The notes below the pieces were generated by a model. That model made no database searches. It worked only from the letters and a program-made list of their open reading frames with translations, and was not told where the DNA came from. This document shows positions 17,169-24,935 of a DNA stretch of 64,000 bases, piece after piece. The translations under genes and the position numbers were made by a program. The DNA comes from Endozoicomonas sp. 4G. Its GTDB lineage: Bacteria; Pseudomonadota; Gammaproteobacteria; Pseudomonadales; Endozoicomonadaceae. Position 1 is the first letter of the stretch. Every line of letters starts with the position of its first letter. The DNA lies in assembly GCF_023822025.1 (NCBI RefSeq), contig NZ_CP082909.1:1126698-1190697 (forward strand). Direction: 5' to 3'.

Positions 17169-17291
17169 ATCCGATAAGAGCGGGTTTTTCTCATGCTCCC
17201 TCACATCACACCGGCGTGTAAGGGAGCGGGCTAGATCACCCAACCCGACATTTCCGGTGCAGAGAATGCCGACGATAGTCAATGGTCGTCT
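17169..17291. other. Short intergenic stretch with a hairpin
   Basis: GCTCCCT (17195-17201) pairs with AGGGAGC (17221-17227) after the nuclease-like gene; no T tract follows. Nothing else was recognised before the duplicated fragment at 17292. Confidence 0.4.
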
Positions 17292-17350
17292 AGCTCAACC
17301 CTCGACAGACAACAAAGGAATAACGCAATCTTCCCACTCCTCTTCAGGCA
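17292..17350 (-). pseudogene. Duplicated 3' end of ycgN
   Basis: About 59 bases nearly identical to the stop-proximal end of the ycgN gene at 31259-31316 in the same orientation, joined directly to an IS66 end. Only the final 15 or so codons are present, so it is non-functional. It marks a past recombination between this locus and the 31-kb region. Confidence 0.7.
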
Positions 17351-17478
17351 TGTTCGGGGGTGAGACGGGTAAAGGGTTTTGTCGGTTGATTCATGCTTCG
17401 CATCTCCTGCGTTGTTTGCAGGAGAAAGACTGGCAGTCAGGTTGTGTTTTTTGAAGACGTCCTCAAATGAGCGCTTAC
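17351..17478 (-). mobile_element. IS66 end fragment
   Basis: 128 bases matching the tnpA-side end of the IS66 copy at 29004-29133, including the start of tnpA, the leader and the terminal repeat ending GCGCTTAC at 17478. The rest of the element is missing. Its outer end abuts a truncated zinc-finger gene. Confidence 0.85.
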
Positions 17479-17618
17479 GCTGCAACTACAGAACCGACCG
17501 CGCGGGCAATCTGAAATCGCACAAGCGGTCCCACCTACCTGCTGACCAGAGAGCCAAAAGGAAAGCCTATGACCAGCCGCCATCTAACGCGAAAAGAAAG
17601 AAAGGCGATATAGAATGA
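17479..17618 (+). pseudogene. 3' remnant of a zinc-finger gene
   Basis: It encodes the end of a finger and the tail of a protein almost identical to the intact gene that follows: CNYRTDRAGNLKSHKRSH, then a basic tail with AKRKAYDQ and AKRKKGDIE before the stop. Everything upstream was replaced by the IS66 end. The 140 bases after its stop are repeated after the intact gene (19654-19795), showing a tandem duplication of the whole unit. Confidence 0.85.
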
Positions 17619-17716
17619 CCCGCCTCCCAATCCATCTCAAAAAAACCTCCGACCCCCTCCAGATTTTGACTAACCTGAATTTCAAATAAACAGTTCAATG
17701 ACTGGGAAGCCAGGCC

Positions 17717-19657
17717 TTGATATCCAAGAAACCATTGATTTTGACCTTGGTCATTGCCTTTTCTATGCATTGCCTTAATGGTCGCGCTCAGGAAAACAGG
17801 TCGCCTTTGCTGGTCGCTCTGGCTGTCGGCAAGGCGCTGATCAATGTCCCAAAGCCCTTTATTGAGGTCTTATCCATAAAAAGAGTCTACGTTACGGATA
17901 TTGAAGAAGAGAGCGAGGCCATTGAATGGTGGGAGTTGAAGGTTCACAGTCGGGCAGCCTCTGATAATGGTTCTGACAGTGAAGATAGCAGCACTTCTGA
18001 TGAAAGCAACGACAACCGTTCAAACGAATATGAAAACGAAGCTAATGCCGAATCTGATGTTCAGTATGAAACCACAACAATTAATCCTTTTCGAGTATCC
18101 AATGAAATCAGTCAGTATGGTGCGGCTCCAGCACTGAAAGAGATTAAGCAGGAGCCCATTTCAGGCATTGAAATAGCCACTAACGGCAACTCTGATGAAC
18201 GCATCGACAACCGTTTAAACAAAGGCGAATCTGATGTTCAGTATGAAACCACAACAATTAATCCTTTTCGAGTATCCAATGAAATCAGTGAGTATGGTGC
18301 GGCTCCAGCACTGAAAGAGATTAAGCAGGAGCCCATTTCAGGCATTGAAATAGCCACTAACGGCAGCTCTGATGAACGCATCGACAACCGTTTAAACAAA
18401 GGCGAATCTGATGTTCAGTATGAAACCACGACACTAAATCCCTTTCGAGTAGCCAATGAAATCAGTCAGTATGGTGCGACTCTGGAACTGAAAAAGATTA
18501 AGGAGGATCCGGTTTCAGACAGTGAAATACTTACTTACAGCACCGACCTGACGAGTAATCTGAACAGACACAAACAGACTCACCTGCCTGACGACCAGAG
18601 ACCCAAGGTGTACCAGTGCGACCATGAGAGCTGCAACTACAGCACCGGTCATAAGGGCCATTTAAAAATACACAAACAGACCCACTTGTCTGGCGACCAG
18701 AGACCCAAGGTGCACCAGTGTGACCATGAGGGCTGCGAATACAGAACCGACAACAAAAGCAATCTGAAAAAGCACAAACAGGCTCACCTGCCTGCCGACC
18801 AGAGACCCAAGGTGCACCACTGTGACCATGAGGGTTGCGACTACAGTTCCAACCAGGCGGGCAATCTGAAAAAGCACAAACAGACCCACCTGCCTGCTGA
18901 CCAGAGACCCAAGGTGCACCACTGTGACCATGAGGGTTGCGACTACAGTTCCAATCAGGCAGGCAATCTGAAAACGCACAAACGGACCCACCTGCCTGTC
19001 GACCAGAGGCCCAAGAGACCTAAGAGACCCAAGAAACCCAAAGTTCACCAGTGTGACCATGAGGGTTGCGACTACGGCACCAACCATGCGTCTAATCTGA
19101 AAAGGCACCGGCAGACCCACCTGCTTGCCAACCAGAGATCCAAGAGACCCAAGGTTTACCAGTGTGACCATGAGGACTGCAACTACAGCACCGACCAGGT
19201 GGGTAATCTGAACAGACACAAACAGATCCACCTGCCTGCCGACCAGAGACCCAAGCGGCACCAGTGTGACCATGAGGGTTGCAACTACAGCACCAACCGG
19301 GCAAGTAATCTGGAAACGCACAAACAGACCCACCTGCCTGTCGACCAGAGGCCCAAGAGACCTAAGAGACCCAAGAAACCCAAAGTTCACCAGTGTGACC
19401 ATGAGGGTTGCGACTACGGCACCAACCATGCGTCTAATCTGAAAAGGCACCGGCAGACCCACCTGCTTGCCAACCAGAGATCCAAGAGACCCAAGGTTTA
19501 CCAGTGTGACCATGAGGACTGCAACTACAGCACCGACCAGGTGAGTAATCTGAACAAACACAAACAGATCCACCTGCCTGCCGACCAGAGAGCCAAAAGG
19601 AAAGCCTATGACCAGCTGCCACCTAACAAGAAAAGAAAGAAGGGTGATAAAGAATGA
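17717..19657 (+). CDS. Secreted multi-C2H2 zinc-finger protein, eukaryotic-like
   Basis: 646 residues, TTG start. Residues 1-24 look like a Sec signal peptide (KK, then PLILTLVIAFSMHCL, cleavage after GRA). Residues 85-111 are acidic and Ser-rich. Three 59-residue repeats follow (from 112, 171 and 230; DNA 18050, 18227, 18404), each with NPFRV and an IKQEP-like motif that resembles a sumoylation site. From about 298 to 622 come nine C2H2 fingers of the form C-x4-C-x12-H-x3-H, preceded by one half finger, with linkers such as LPADQRPKVHQ. Basic runs (RPKRPKRPKKPK; the C-terminal NKKRKKGDKE) resemble nuclear localisation signals. Multi-finger arrays of this type are typical of eukaryotic transcription factors, while bacterial Ros/MucR proteins have one finger. 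An exported effector aimed at host chromatin is a plausible inference; the export route is not shown. Confidence 0.88.
   Translation: MISKKPLILTLVIAFSMHCLNGRAQENRSPLLVALAVGKALINVPKPFIEVLSIKRVYVTDIEEESEAIEWWELKVHSRAASDNGSDSEDSSTSDESNDNRSNEYENEANAESDVQYETTTINPFRVSNEISQYGAAPALKEIKQEPISGIEIATNGNSDERIDNRLNKGESDVQYETTTINPFRVSNEISEYGAAPALKEIKQEPISGIEIATNGSSDERIDNRLNKGESDVQYETTTLNPFRVANEISQYGATLELKKIKEDPVSDSEILTYSTDLTSNLNRHKQTHLPDDQRPKVYQCDHESCNYSTGHKGHLKIHKQTHLSGDQRPKVHQCDHEGCEYRTDNKSNLKKHKQAHLPADQRPKVHHCDHEGCDYSSNQAGNLKKHKQTHLPADQRPKVHHCDHEGCDYSSNQAGNLKTHKRTHLPVDQRPKRPKRPKKPKVHQCDHEGCDYGTNHASNLKRHRQTHLLANQRSKRPKVYQCDHEDCNYSTDQVGNLNRHKQIHLPADQRPKRHQCDHEGCNYSTNRASNLETHKQTHLPVDQRPKRPKRPKKPKVHQCDHEGCDYGTNHASNLKRHRQTHLLANQRSKRPKVYQCDHEDCNYSTDQVSNLNKHKQIHLPADQRAKRKAYDQLPPNKKRKKGDKE
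18050..18560 (+). repeat. Three in-frame 177-bp repeats in the zinc-finger gene
   Basis: Copies start at 18050, 18227 and 18404. The first two are almost identical; the third has diverged towards its end. The period of 177 bp equals 59 codons, so the frame is kept, and recent unequal recombination is likely. Confidence 0.9.
18991..19549 (+). repeat. Duplicated finger block (342-bp offset)
   Basis: A block of about 210 bases from 18991, coding a basic linker plus two fingers, recurs at 19333 with almost no change. The offset of 342 bp is 114 codons. It shows recent expansion of the finger array. Confidence 0.85.
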
Positions 19658-19795
19658 CCCGCCTCCCAACCCACCTCAAAGAAACTCCCGACCTCCCTCC
19701 AGATTTTGACTAACCTGACTTTCCAATAAACCGTTCAATGACTGGGAAGCCAGACTTTATTACCCAAAAAACCATCGATTTTGACCTTGGTCATA
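19654..19795 (+). repeat. Direct repeat: start of a third, truncated zinc-finger unit
   Basis: About 142 bases closely matching 17615-17757, that is, the intergenic segment plus the first codons of the zinc-finger gene. Similarity stops at 19795, so a third unit in the array was cut off after its signal-peptide start. Confidence 0.8.
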
Positions 19796-19852
19796 TTGAA
19801 CCCAGAGAGAGTTCCGGTGTCGGAGGCGCGCCTGAAACAGGCAGCCTAAAAT

Positions 19853-20269
19853 TCAGTTTCCGGGACATCTATGACAAGCACCGAAGGACTCTCGTCCATT
19901 ATAGATGTAGACTAAATAACTCATAGAATTTAAAGTAACATGAGCTACAGTCGCACTTAGTAAACCATAATTTTTAGTAAATTGCCCTCTTACGAATGAG
20001 TTGATCATTGATATCAGGACTTGTGACATTAATGGGTTCTTGTTGGCAAGGTGTATAAGTCCAAATGCTGTGGATTTGATGATGTTACTCATAATAAATA
20101 TTTTTTTATCATGATGATGGTTGTCAGTTAAAATAAATACTTTTCCATCAAACTTGGTGCTACTATTAGTTGCTAATTCTATAGAGTAATTGATTAAAGG
20201 GAGTAACAAACCATTAAATATAGACTCTTCAATGATAGCTCCTGCAATAGCGTCTAAAAATGTGGCTCT
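19853..20269 (-). pseudogene. Truncated CPBP-family intramembrane protease
   Basis: An open frame without a proper start encodes the C-terminal half of a CPBP (CAAX-protease/bacteriocin-processing) protein. The family motifs can be read in order: AGAIIEESIFNG (motif EExxx), FGLIHLANKN (FxxxH) and SATVAHVTLNSMSY (HxxxN). An in-frame stop at 20270-20272 precedes it and the N-terminal membrane segments are missing, so it is a remnant. Related enzymes can act in bacteriocin self-immunity or prenyl-protein processing. Confidence 0.65.
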
Positions 20270-20480
20270 TCAGGGATATCTGTGGGTAAAACCAGCCAGC
20301 CTGTGAGGATAAAGCTACAGAGTAACCTCTAAGTTGGAAACAAATAGTCGGCACATGAAGGATTGGAAACCGCTGACTCTGCAAACCAGTTTGCAACGCT
20401 ATCAGCGCCCTGAGGTTAGCAAACCAGTTCTTAAGAGGTATCCGCGGGTAAGAATGATCAAACTTAAAGGTAGAAGCACC
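20270..20480. other. Uncharacterised stretch before the IS66 block
   Basis: No gene is supported. Two related segments, GATATCTGTGGGTAA near 20274 and GGTATCCGCGGGTAA near 20439, suggest a small repeat unit. The last eight bases (20473-20480, GAAGCACC) are the left copy of the target duplication of the IS66 block. Confidence 0.5.
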
Positions 20481-20510
20481 GTAACCGTTCAAGCAGGGGG
20501 CAGACTCCCC

Positions 20511-22082
20511 CTACTTGTCGAGATCGGATTTTAACGGATTGGCCCCGAATTTCTCTTTCCAAATTCGCGGGATTAGCTCTCGGATATCTCGAGCCGGATG
20601 GAGACTGATACGCTGGAGTACATCAACGAAGTACTTGTATGGATCAATGCCTGCAAGAAGACAACTGACGATTAACGTCTGGAACACAGCAACATTGTCT
20701 GCGCCTTCCTCTGTCCAACAGAACATCCAGTTCTTTCTGCCCATTGGGATACATCTAAGGCCACGCTCCAGGTGATTGGTGTCAATAGCAACATTCGGAT
20801 CATCCAGGTAGACCCGTAGCTCTTTTTCCCGTTTGTTTACGTAGCCCAGGGCTTTACTCAGTGGGTTGCTTTTCACCAGGTCAAGGCGTTGCAGTTGTTT
20901 CTCATGCCAGTTAAAGAACTGGTCAACCAGAGGTTTGGCTTTCTGTTGACGGTATTCCCGTTTTTCTTCACCTTGCAGTTCTGCTTTGCGAATTTCGTCT
21001 TCGACTTTATAGATCGCACCTATGCAGTCCAGCGCCTCTTTGGTGGCTTCTGGCTCTGCATCCTGTGACTTGACGAAGTATCTCCTGCTGTGTGTCCAGC
21101 ACTGGGCATGGGTGATCTGGGGGTATTTTACACACAGGCGGTCGTATTCCGGATAACCATCCGTCAGTAAGGTGCCCTCAAACTCTTTCAGATAGGGTTC
21201 TACGACTCTGCCAGAACGACTGGTAGAGAAGGTAAAGGCCATCTCATCCTGGTCACCATAAAAACACCAGAAGTATCCTTTTTGCATCTTGCCTTTGCCT
21301 TTGCGGCCTGCTTTGCCAGGGGTTTCATCCAGAGCGAGAACCCGGCTTTCCAGACAGCTGTTGAGTACTTCATCAGCGATGGGCTTGAGCAGCTGTCCGG
21401 CGCGTTGTTCAAGGTGTGTCAGGGTTCCACGGCTGATGGTAATACCGCTGGATTCAAGTTTTTGGTGCTGGCGATAAAGGGGCGCATGGAAACGGTATTT
21501 TTCGACCAGCAGGCCTGCGATAAAGCTGACGTCGGCAAAGCTGCGATCAAACAGGCCGGAGGGGGCGGCTACTGTCGTCAGGGTTTGGCTGGGCTTGTGG
21601 CGTACGACTTCGCGCTGGTATTTCAGGATAACATAACTGGCGGGGCGCTGTGCCAGGCGATAGGTGTATTTGTAATCAATGACTTCGTATTGGTCTGCAT
21701 CTTCTCCCTGCATTTCGACAGCAGGCATAGGTATCAGTTCGACCGGTACATCTTCAGTAAAACGCAGACCCTGGTCAGTCACGCAGTCTTCGGGGCGACT
21801 CTTTTTCCGCCGCTCGTAAGTGATGGTTTCAGTAGGGACTTCCTGCTCTTTGGGTTTGTCCTGGAGGATTTCACCTAATGACAGCTGGTCGGGGTTCTCA
21901 ATCAGGCGCTTTTCCGATTTTTCACCGAACAGCTGTTGTTTAAACCAGGCTAACTGCTGCTCAAGGGAAGCGATCTTCTGATCCCGTTCCACCAACTTCT
22001 GATCCCGTTCCACCAACAGCGCCTGCATCTGCTGAAGCAGTTGCAGGCTGGAAGGCGCGGTGGTGGGAGCAGGTAAATTCAT
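20511..22082 (-). CDS. tnpC: IS66 transposase TnpC
   Basis: 523-residue DDE transposase of IS66, full length. The N-terminus is a coiled coil with a duplicated LVERDQK stretch, followed by the zinc/HTH region, then the catalytic part with LALDETPGKAGRKGKG, LTDGYPEYDRL and HAQCWTHSRRYF, and a C-terminal IS66 C-domain with NHLERGLRCIPMGRKNWMF. The second IS66 copy lacks the stretch corresponding to 21121-21269 here. Confidence 0.95.
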   Translation of the reverse strand: MNLPAPTTAPSSLQLLQQMQALLVERDQKLVERDQKIASLEQQLAWFKQQLFGEKSEKRLIENPDQLSLGEILQDKPKEQEVPTETITYERRKKSRPEDCVTDQGLRFTEDVPVELIPMPAVEMQGEDADQYEVIDYKYTYRLAQRPASYVILKYQREVVRHKPSQTLTTVAAPSGLFDRSFADVSFIAGLLVEKYRFHAPLYRQHQKLESSGITISRGTLTHLEQRAGQLLKPIADEVLNSCLESRVLALDETPGKAGRKGKGKMQKGYFWCFYGDQDEMAFTFSTSRSGRVVEPYLKEFEGTLLTDGYPEYDRLCVKYPQITHAQCWTHSRRYFVKSQDAEPEATKEALDCIGAIYKVEDEIRKAELQGEEKREYRQQKAKPLVDQFFNWHEKQLQRLDLVKSNPLSKALGYVNKREKELRVYLDDPNVAIDTNHLERGLRCIPMGRKNWMFCWTEEGADNVAVFQTLIVSCLLAGIDPYKYFVDVLQRISLHPARDIRELIPRIWKEKFGANPLKSDLDK

Positions 22083-22102
22083 GACGACTAAAGATAGCGG
22101 TT

Positions 22103-22471
22103 TTATGCTTCAGTTGTGTAACCAGACTGTTGATGTTTGTAGCGTTTATATTGCTGAACAGAGCGGGTATCAATGCCTTCAAGAATCAGTTTCAAATCGG
22201 TCCATTCCAAGCGCTTCTTGTGGGCCTCTCCGGCGTGGGCATGAAACTGTCCCTGCTCCAAGCGTTTGCTCCAGATACAATAACCACTGCGGTCAAAATA
22301 CAGGACCTTGCATTGCGTTTGCTTGCGGTTGATGAACACGAATAGCTGGCCACTGAGAGGATCTTCTTCCAGTTTGTTTCTCACCAGTGCAGACAAGCCA
22401 TCGTATGACTTTCTCATATCGGTGGGGCGGTTATAGAGCCAGACCCGCACCTGGGATTCTGGGTAAAACAT
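22103..22471 (-). CDS. tnpB: IS66 accessory protein TnpB
   Basis: 122-residue IS66 Orf2 family protein required for transposition of IS66-type elements. Recognised by PTDMRKSYDGLSALV, LSGQLFVFINRKQTQCKVLYFD and GYCIWSKRLEQG. It lies between tnpA (two bases upstream) and tnpC, as usual. It is identical in sequence to its counterpart in copy 2 at the protein level. Confidence 0.95.
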   Translation of the reverse strand: MFYPESQVRVWLYNRPTDMRKSYDGLSALVRNKLEEDPLSGQLFVFINRKQTQCKVLYFDRSGYCIWSKRLEQGQFHAHAGEAHKKRLEWTDLKLILEGIDTRSVQQYKRYKHQQSGYTTEA

Positions 22472-22473
22472 GA

Positions 22474-22782
22474 TTAATGACGCATACGAAGAATAACACC
22501 ACCGGGTAACTCCAGCTCGATATGCCAGTCCGGGCTGGCTGGAGGTTCGGTAAGCTCATTTGGGAGTTCGATCCATTCCTGACCAGAAGTCTGAATGACG
22601 TTGGCAGAATCAATGCCAGCATCGCTCTTGAGTTTACGCTTCCAGTTTGTGAAGGTAGCCAGGCTGATGTTTTGAGTTTGGCAAAAAGCTTTCTGGCTCA
22701 AGCCACTGGCCATTTGCTGGTCAATAATCTGCTGCCACTGTTCGGGGGTGAGGCGGGTGAAGGGTTTTGTTGGTTGATTCAT
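22474..22782 (-). CDS. tnpA: IS66 accessory protein TnpA
   Basis: 102-residue DNA-binding protein of the IS66 operon, with a helix-turn-helix in LSQKAFCQTQNISLATFTNWKRKL. It is the first gene of the element, just inside the terminal repeat. Confidence 0.93.
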   Translation of the reverse strand: MNQPTKPFTRLTPEQWQQIIDQQMASGLSQKAFCQTQNISLATFTNWKRKLKSDAGIDSANVIQTSGQEWIELPNELTEPPASPDWHIELELPGGVILRMRH

Positions 22783-22866
22783 GCTTCGTATCTCCTGCGT
22801 TGGTTGCAGGAGAAAGACTGGCAGTCAGGTTGTGATTTTTGAAGACGTCTTCAAATGAGCGCTTAC

Positions 22867-23033
22867 TTTCCAGCGGAATTGTGGAAGGTCTGAACACCAA
22901 GATAAAACTCACTACGAGAAAATCGTACGGTTTTAGGATCTACAAATGTGCAGAAATTGATTTATAGCATGCACTGGGCCATCTGCCTGAACCAGAAATG
23001 AGCCACAGATTTTGCTCTCGAGGCAAAAATTTT
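22867..23033 (+). pseudogene. ISL3 transposase 3' remnant
   Basis: About 165 bases matching 30301-30467, the end of the intact ISL3 transposase and its right flank, cut sharply at the IS66 boundary. The reading frame has a premature stop (the codon after AEID-L reads TAG), so it is dead. It shows that this IS66 copy once landed inside an ISL3 element. Confidence 0.85.
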
Positions 23034-23411
23034 TGGTCATTCAATATTCACTGGGAGCGAAGCTAGCCTTTTGAACAAATTAAATATATATTGGCCTGCA
23101 TCACTTACACGTCTTTAGACGTATATTAAGCGGGAGTAGCTGACAAAGCAGACACCAACATCTGTATGAGTCATTCGAAGATAGGTATTATCAATAATTG
23201 ATAAGCGAAAGTTGTCAGAGATACTAGTTTATCATTATCAGCAACAATAAAGTTCTACTATCAATCCCTTAAGAATTACTTTATCATACCATTTGTTACT
23301 AATCGGATATGTTTAGTCATCAGATTTTTCACTGAATTTTCGGCATACGAATTTAGAAATTAATCGAATGAGACCAAACAATATGGAATAATTGATTAAA
23401 AGTTAGGTGAT
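23034..23411. other. AT-rich non-coding stretch
   Basis: No gene, RNA or repeat was recognised. The strong AT bias matches the following gene and suggests imported DNA. A promoter for the 23412 gene presumably lies here. Confidence 0.4.
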
Positions 23412-23930
23412 ATGAAAAAGTTATTATCTGTCCTTATGCTGTGTCTTTCTTTTGGAGCAAAATCATCTCTTTTACCAGGAATGGAACTTAATACCTATGA
23501 GTGGAATGTAATAAAAAATCCATACAATAATATGGATACCGGTATGAGTGAACTTATAGCATATCTATCAAATGAAGATGGTAGCTATATATATTCGTTA
23601 TATGATATGAAATTAAATCACTGGGTTTTCGTAATTTATTCTGAGAAATTCAAGGGATTTGATTTTAACAAGGATGTTGTTGTTGAATTAGAGACTGATA
23701 GTGGAAAAATAGATCACTATTCAGCTGTATATTCAAATGGAACAATATTAATTAATGGTAACAACGAAAATGATATTGTGAAATTGACAAGATATATAAA
23801 AAATGAAGAATCAGTCTGGTTTTCAATATTTCACGATGATGAAAACGGTGATACTCGTAGGGTTGACCAAAACTTTATCTTGGTTGGTTCTTCAAAAGCT
23901 CTCGATCTTATTGAGATGATATCGAGCTAA
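23412..23930 (+). CDS. AT-rich small secreted protein
   Basis: 172-residue predicted exported protein; MKKLLSVLMLCLSFGAKSS is a clear signal peptide. The mature part is acidic and rich in Asn, Tyr and Ile (FKGFDFNKDVVVELET, YSNGTILINGNNENDIVKL) with the look of a beta-rich domain. I do not recognise it. Base composition is much more AT-rich than the core genes, in keeping with cargo of the IS66 block. It carries VIKNPYNN near the N-terminus, faintly like VIRNPYDQ in the 13159 protein, which may be chance. Confidence 0.65.
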   Translation: MKKLLSVLMLCLSFGAKSSLLPGMELNTYEWNVIKNPYNNMDTGMSELIAYLSNEDGSYIYSLYDMKLNHWVFVIYSEKFKGFDFNKDVVVELETDSGKIDHYSAVYSNGTILINGNNENDIVKLTRYIKNEESVWFSIFHDDENGDTRRVDQNFILVGSSKALDLIEMISS

Positions 23931-24019
23931 AGATAAAAGCCCGGTCGCTCCGGGCAGCCATTCAATGGTCAAAGTTATTTACAATAAACACGATTTAGCC
24001 GCATAACAGCTATTAGAAC

Positions 24020-24145
24020 GTAAGCGTTCAAGCAGGGGGCAGACTCCCCCTACTTGCCGAGATCGGATTTTAACGAATTGGCCCCGAATTTATCTTTCCA
24101 AATTCGCGGGATTAGCTCTCGGATATCTCGAGCCGGATGGAGACT
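24020..24145 (-). mobile_element. IS66 end fragment (tnpC side)
   Basis: 126 bases matching 20481-20606, including the terminal repeat (here GTAAGCGTTCA) and the last codons of tnpC. It is cut at GGATGGAGACT, after which unrelated sequence follows. Confidence 0.85.
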
Positions 24146-24287
24146 TCAACCTCTCCCAGCTGTATTTGTGGGTTGATGGTTTGGCGCATAAATGTGGAAA
24201 CAGCCTGTCTTGGGAAATCTTCAAGGACTATATGGGGCTGAAGGCTTTTGTATTCAAGTGCTTGAGGGTTTTCGGACAGGCACTAAG
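24146..24287 (+). other. Open but unrecognised fragment
   Basis: The plus strand is open from the IS66 break to about 24340 and would encode NLSQLYLWVDGLAHKCGNSL and onwards, without its own start. It looks like the 3' end of a gene interrupted by the IS66 fragment. I do not recognise the product. Confidence 0.35.
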
Positions 24288-24935
24288 TCACAGTGCCAGG
24301 TGGAAAACTGAAGGAAAACTGGTTAGCCTGATTGTATAAACTTTACTTTTATACCCACTCCTACTCAGTTCAACTCTATACTTTCCTGGTCTTAGCATCA
24401 TCCCCTCTTTATAAATTGGCTTAATATTGAGAATCCTAATTCTTGCATCCTCAGGGTAGGGCTTAATGTGCAATGCACTATTCTGATTATCCGCCTTTAA
24501 CGGGTGAGCAGGCTCAAGAATCTGTGTGAGTTTTTTATCATATATTAGTTGTCTCTGACCAGTGACCACTCCATGACGCTCAAACCCAATCTTATATTTA
24601 TACTTTTTATTAAGTGTCATACTGCCGTTTATTGGCATCCAATCTAAATCTATCCTTTTGAATACCAGATTAAAATCTGAGACCGACATTGACTCAAGCT
24701 CAAATAGCAATTTTTCTCTACCATTATCACTATTACTTATCCACTGAATATAATTATTTTCTAACCGTGTCTCCAGTTTTGACAAACCTGGCAGTGATAA
24801 AATCCAACCAAGAATCTCTTCGAAAGCTGTATCTGCTACTCGCTGTCTAACCGTTGTCCCCAGTGCTAACGAAGATGCCGTTATCAAACACATAGTCATT
24901 ATTATTAGTGATTTATGCTTTGAGCCTTTCATCAT
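24288..24935 (-). CDS. Secreted PEGA-like protein, second gene of a cargo operon
   Basis: 215-residue exported protein. After a short basic start it has a signal peptide (LIIMTMCLITASSLALG). The C-terminal 50 residues, with DARIRILNIKPIYKEGMMLR and PGKYRVELSRSGYKS, look like a PEGA-type beta domain, found in cell-surface and periplasmic proteins. The central part is unrecognised. Its start overlaps the stop of the 605-residue membrane protein gene (four bases), so the two are co-translated and probably work together at the envelope. Confidence 0.7.
   Translation of the reverse strand: MMKGSKHKSLIIMTMCLITASSLALGTTVRQRVADTAFEEILGWILSLPGLSKLETRLENNYIQWISNSDNGREKLLFELESMSVSDFNLVFKRIDLDWMPINGSMTLNKKYKYKIGFERHGVVTGQRQLIYDKKLTQILEPAHPLKADNQNSALHIKPYPEDARIRILNIKPIYKEGMMLRPGKYRVELSRSGYKSKVYTIRLTSFPSVFHLAL

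Larger units (their letters stand above)
20481..22866 (-). mobile_element. IS66-family insertion sequence, complete copy
   Basis: Ends GTAACCGTTCA (20481) and the complement of GTAAGCGCTCA (22866) are imperfect inverted repeats typical of IS66. It carries intact tnpA, tnpB and tnpC on the minus strand and is probably the active donor of the related fragments in this window. Confidence 0.9.

Noticed and set aside
18662..19669. 335-codon open frame antisense to the zinc-finger gene
   Set aside because: It is produced by the repetitive codon pattern of the fingers on the opposite strand; no start support and a low-complexity product (GAVVA, LMVTLV repeats).
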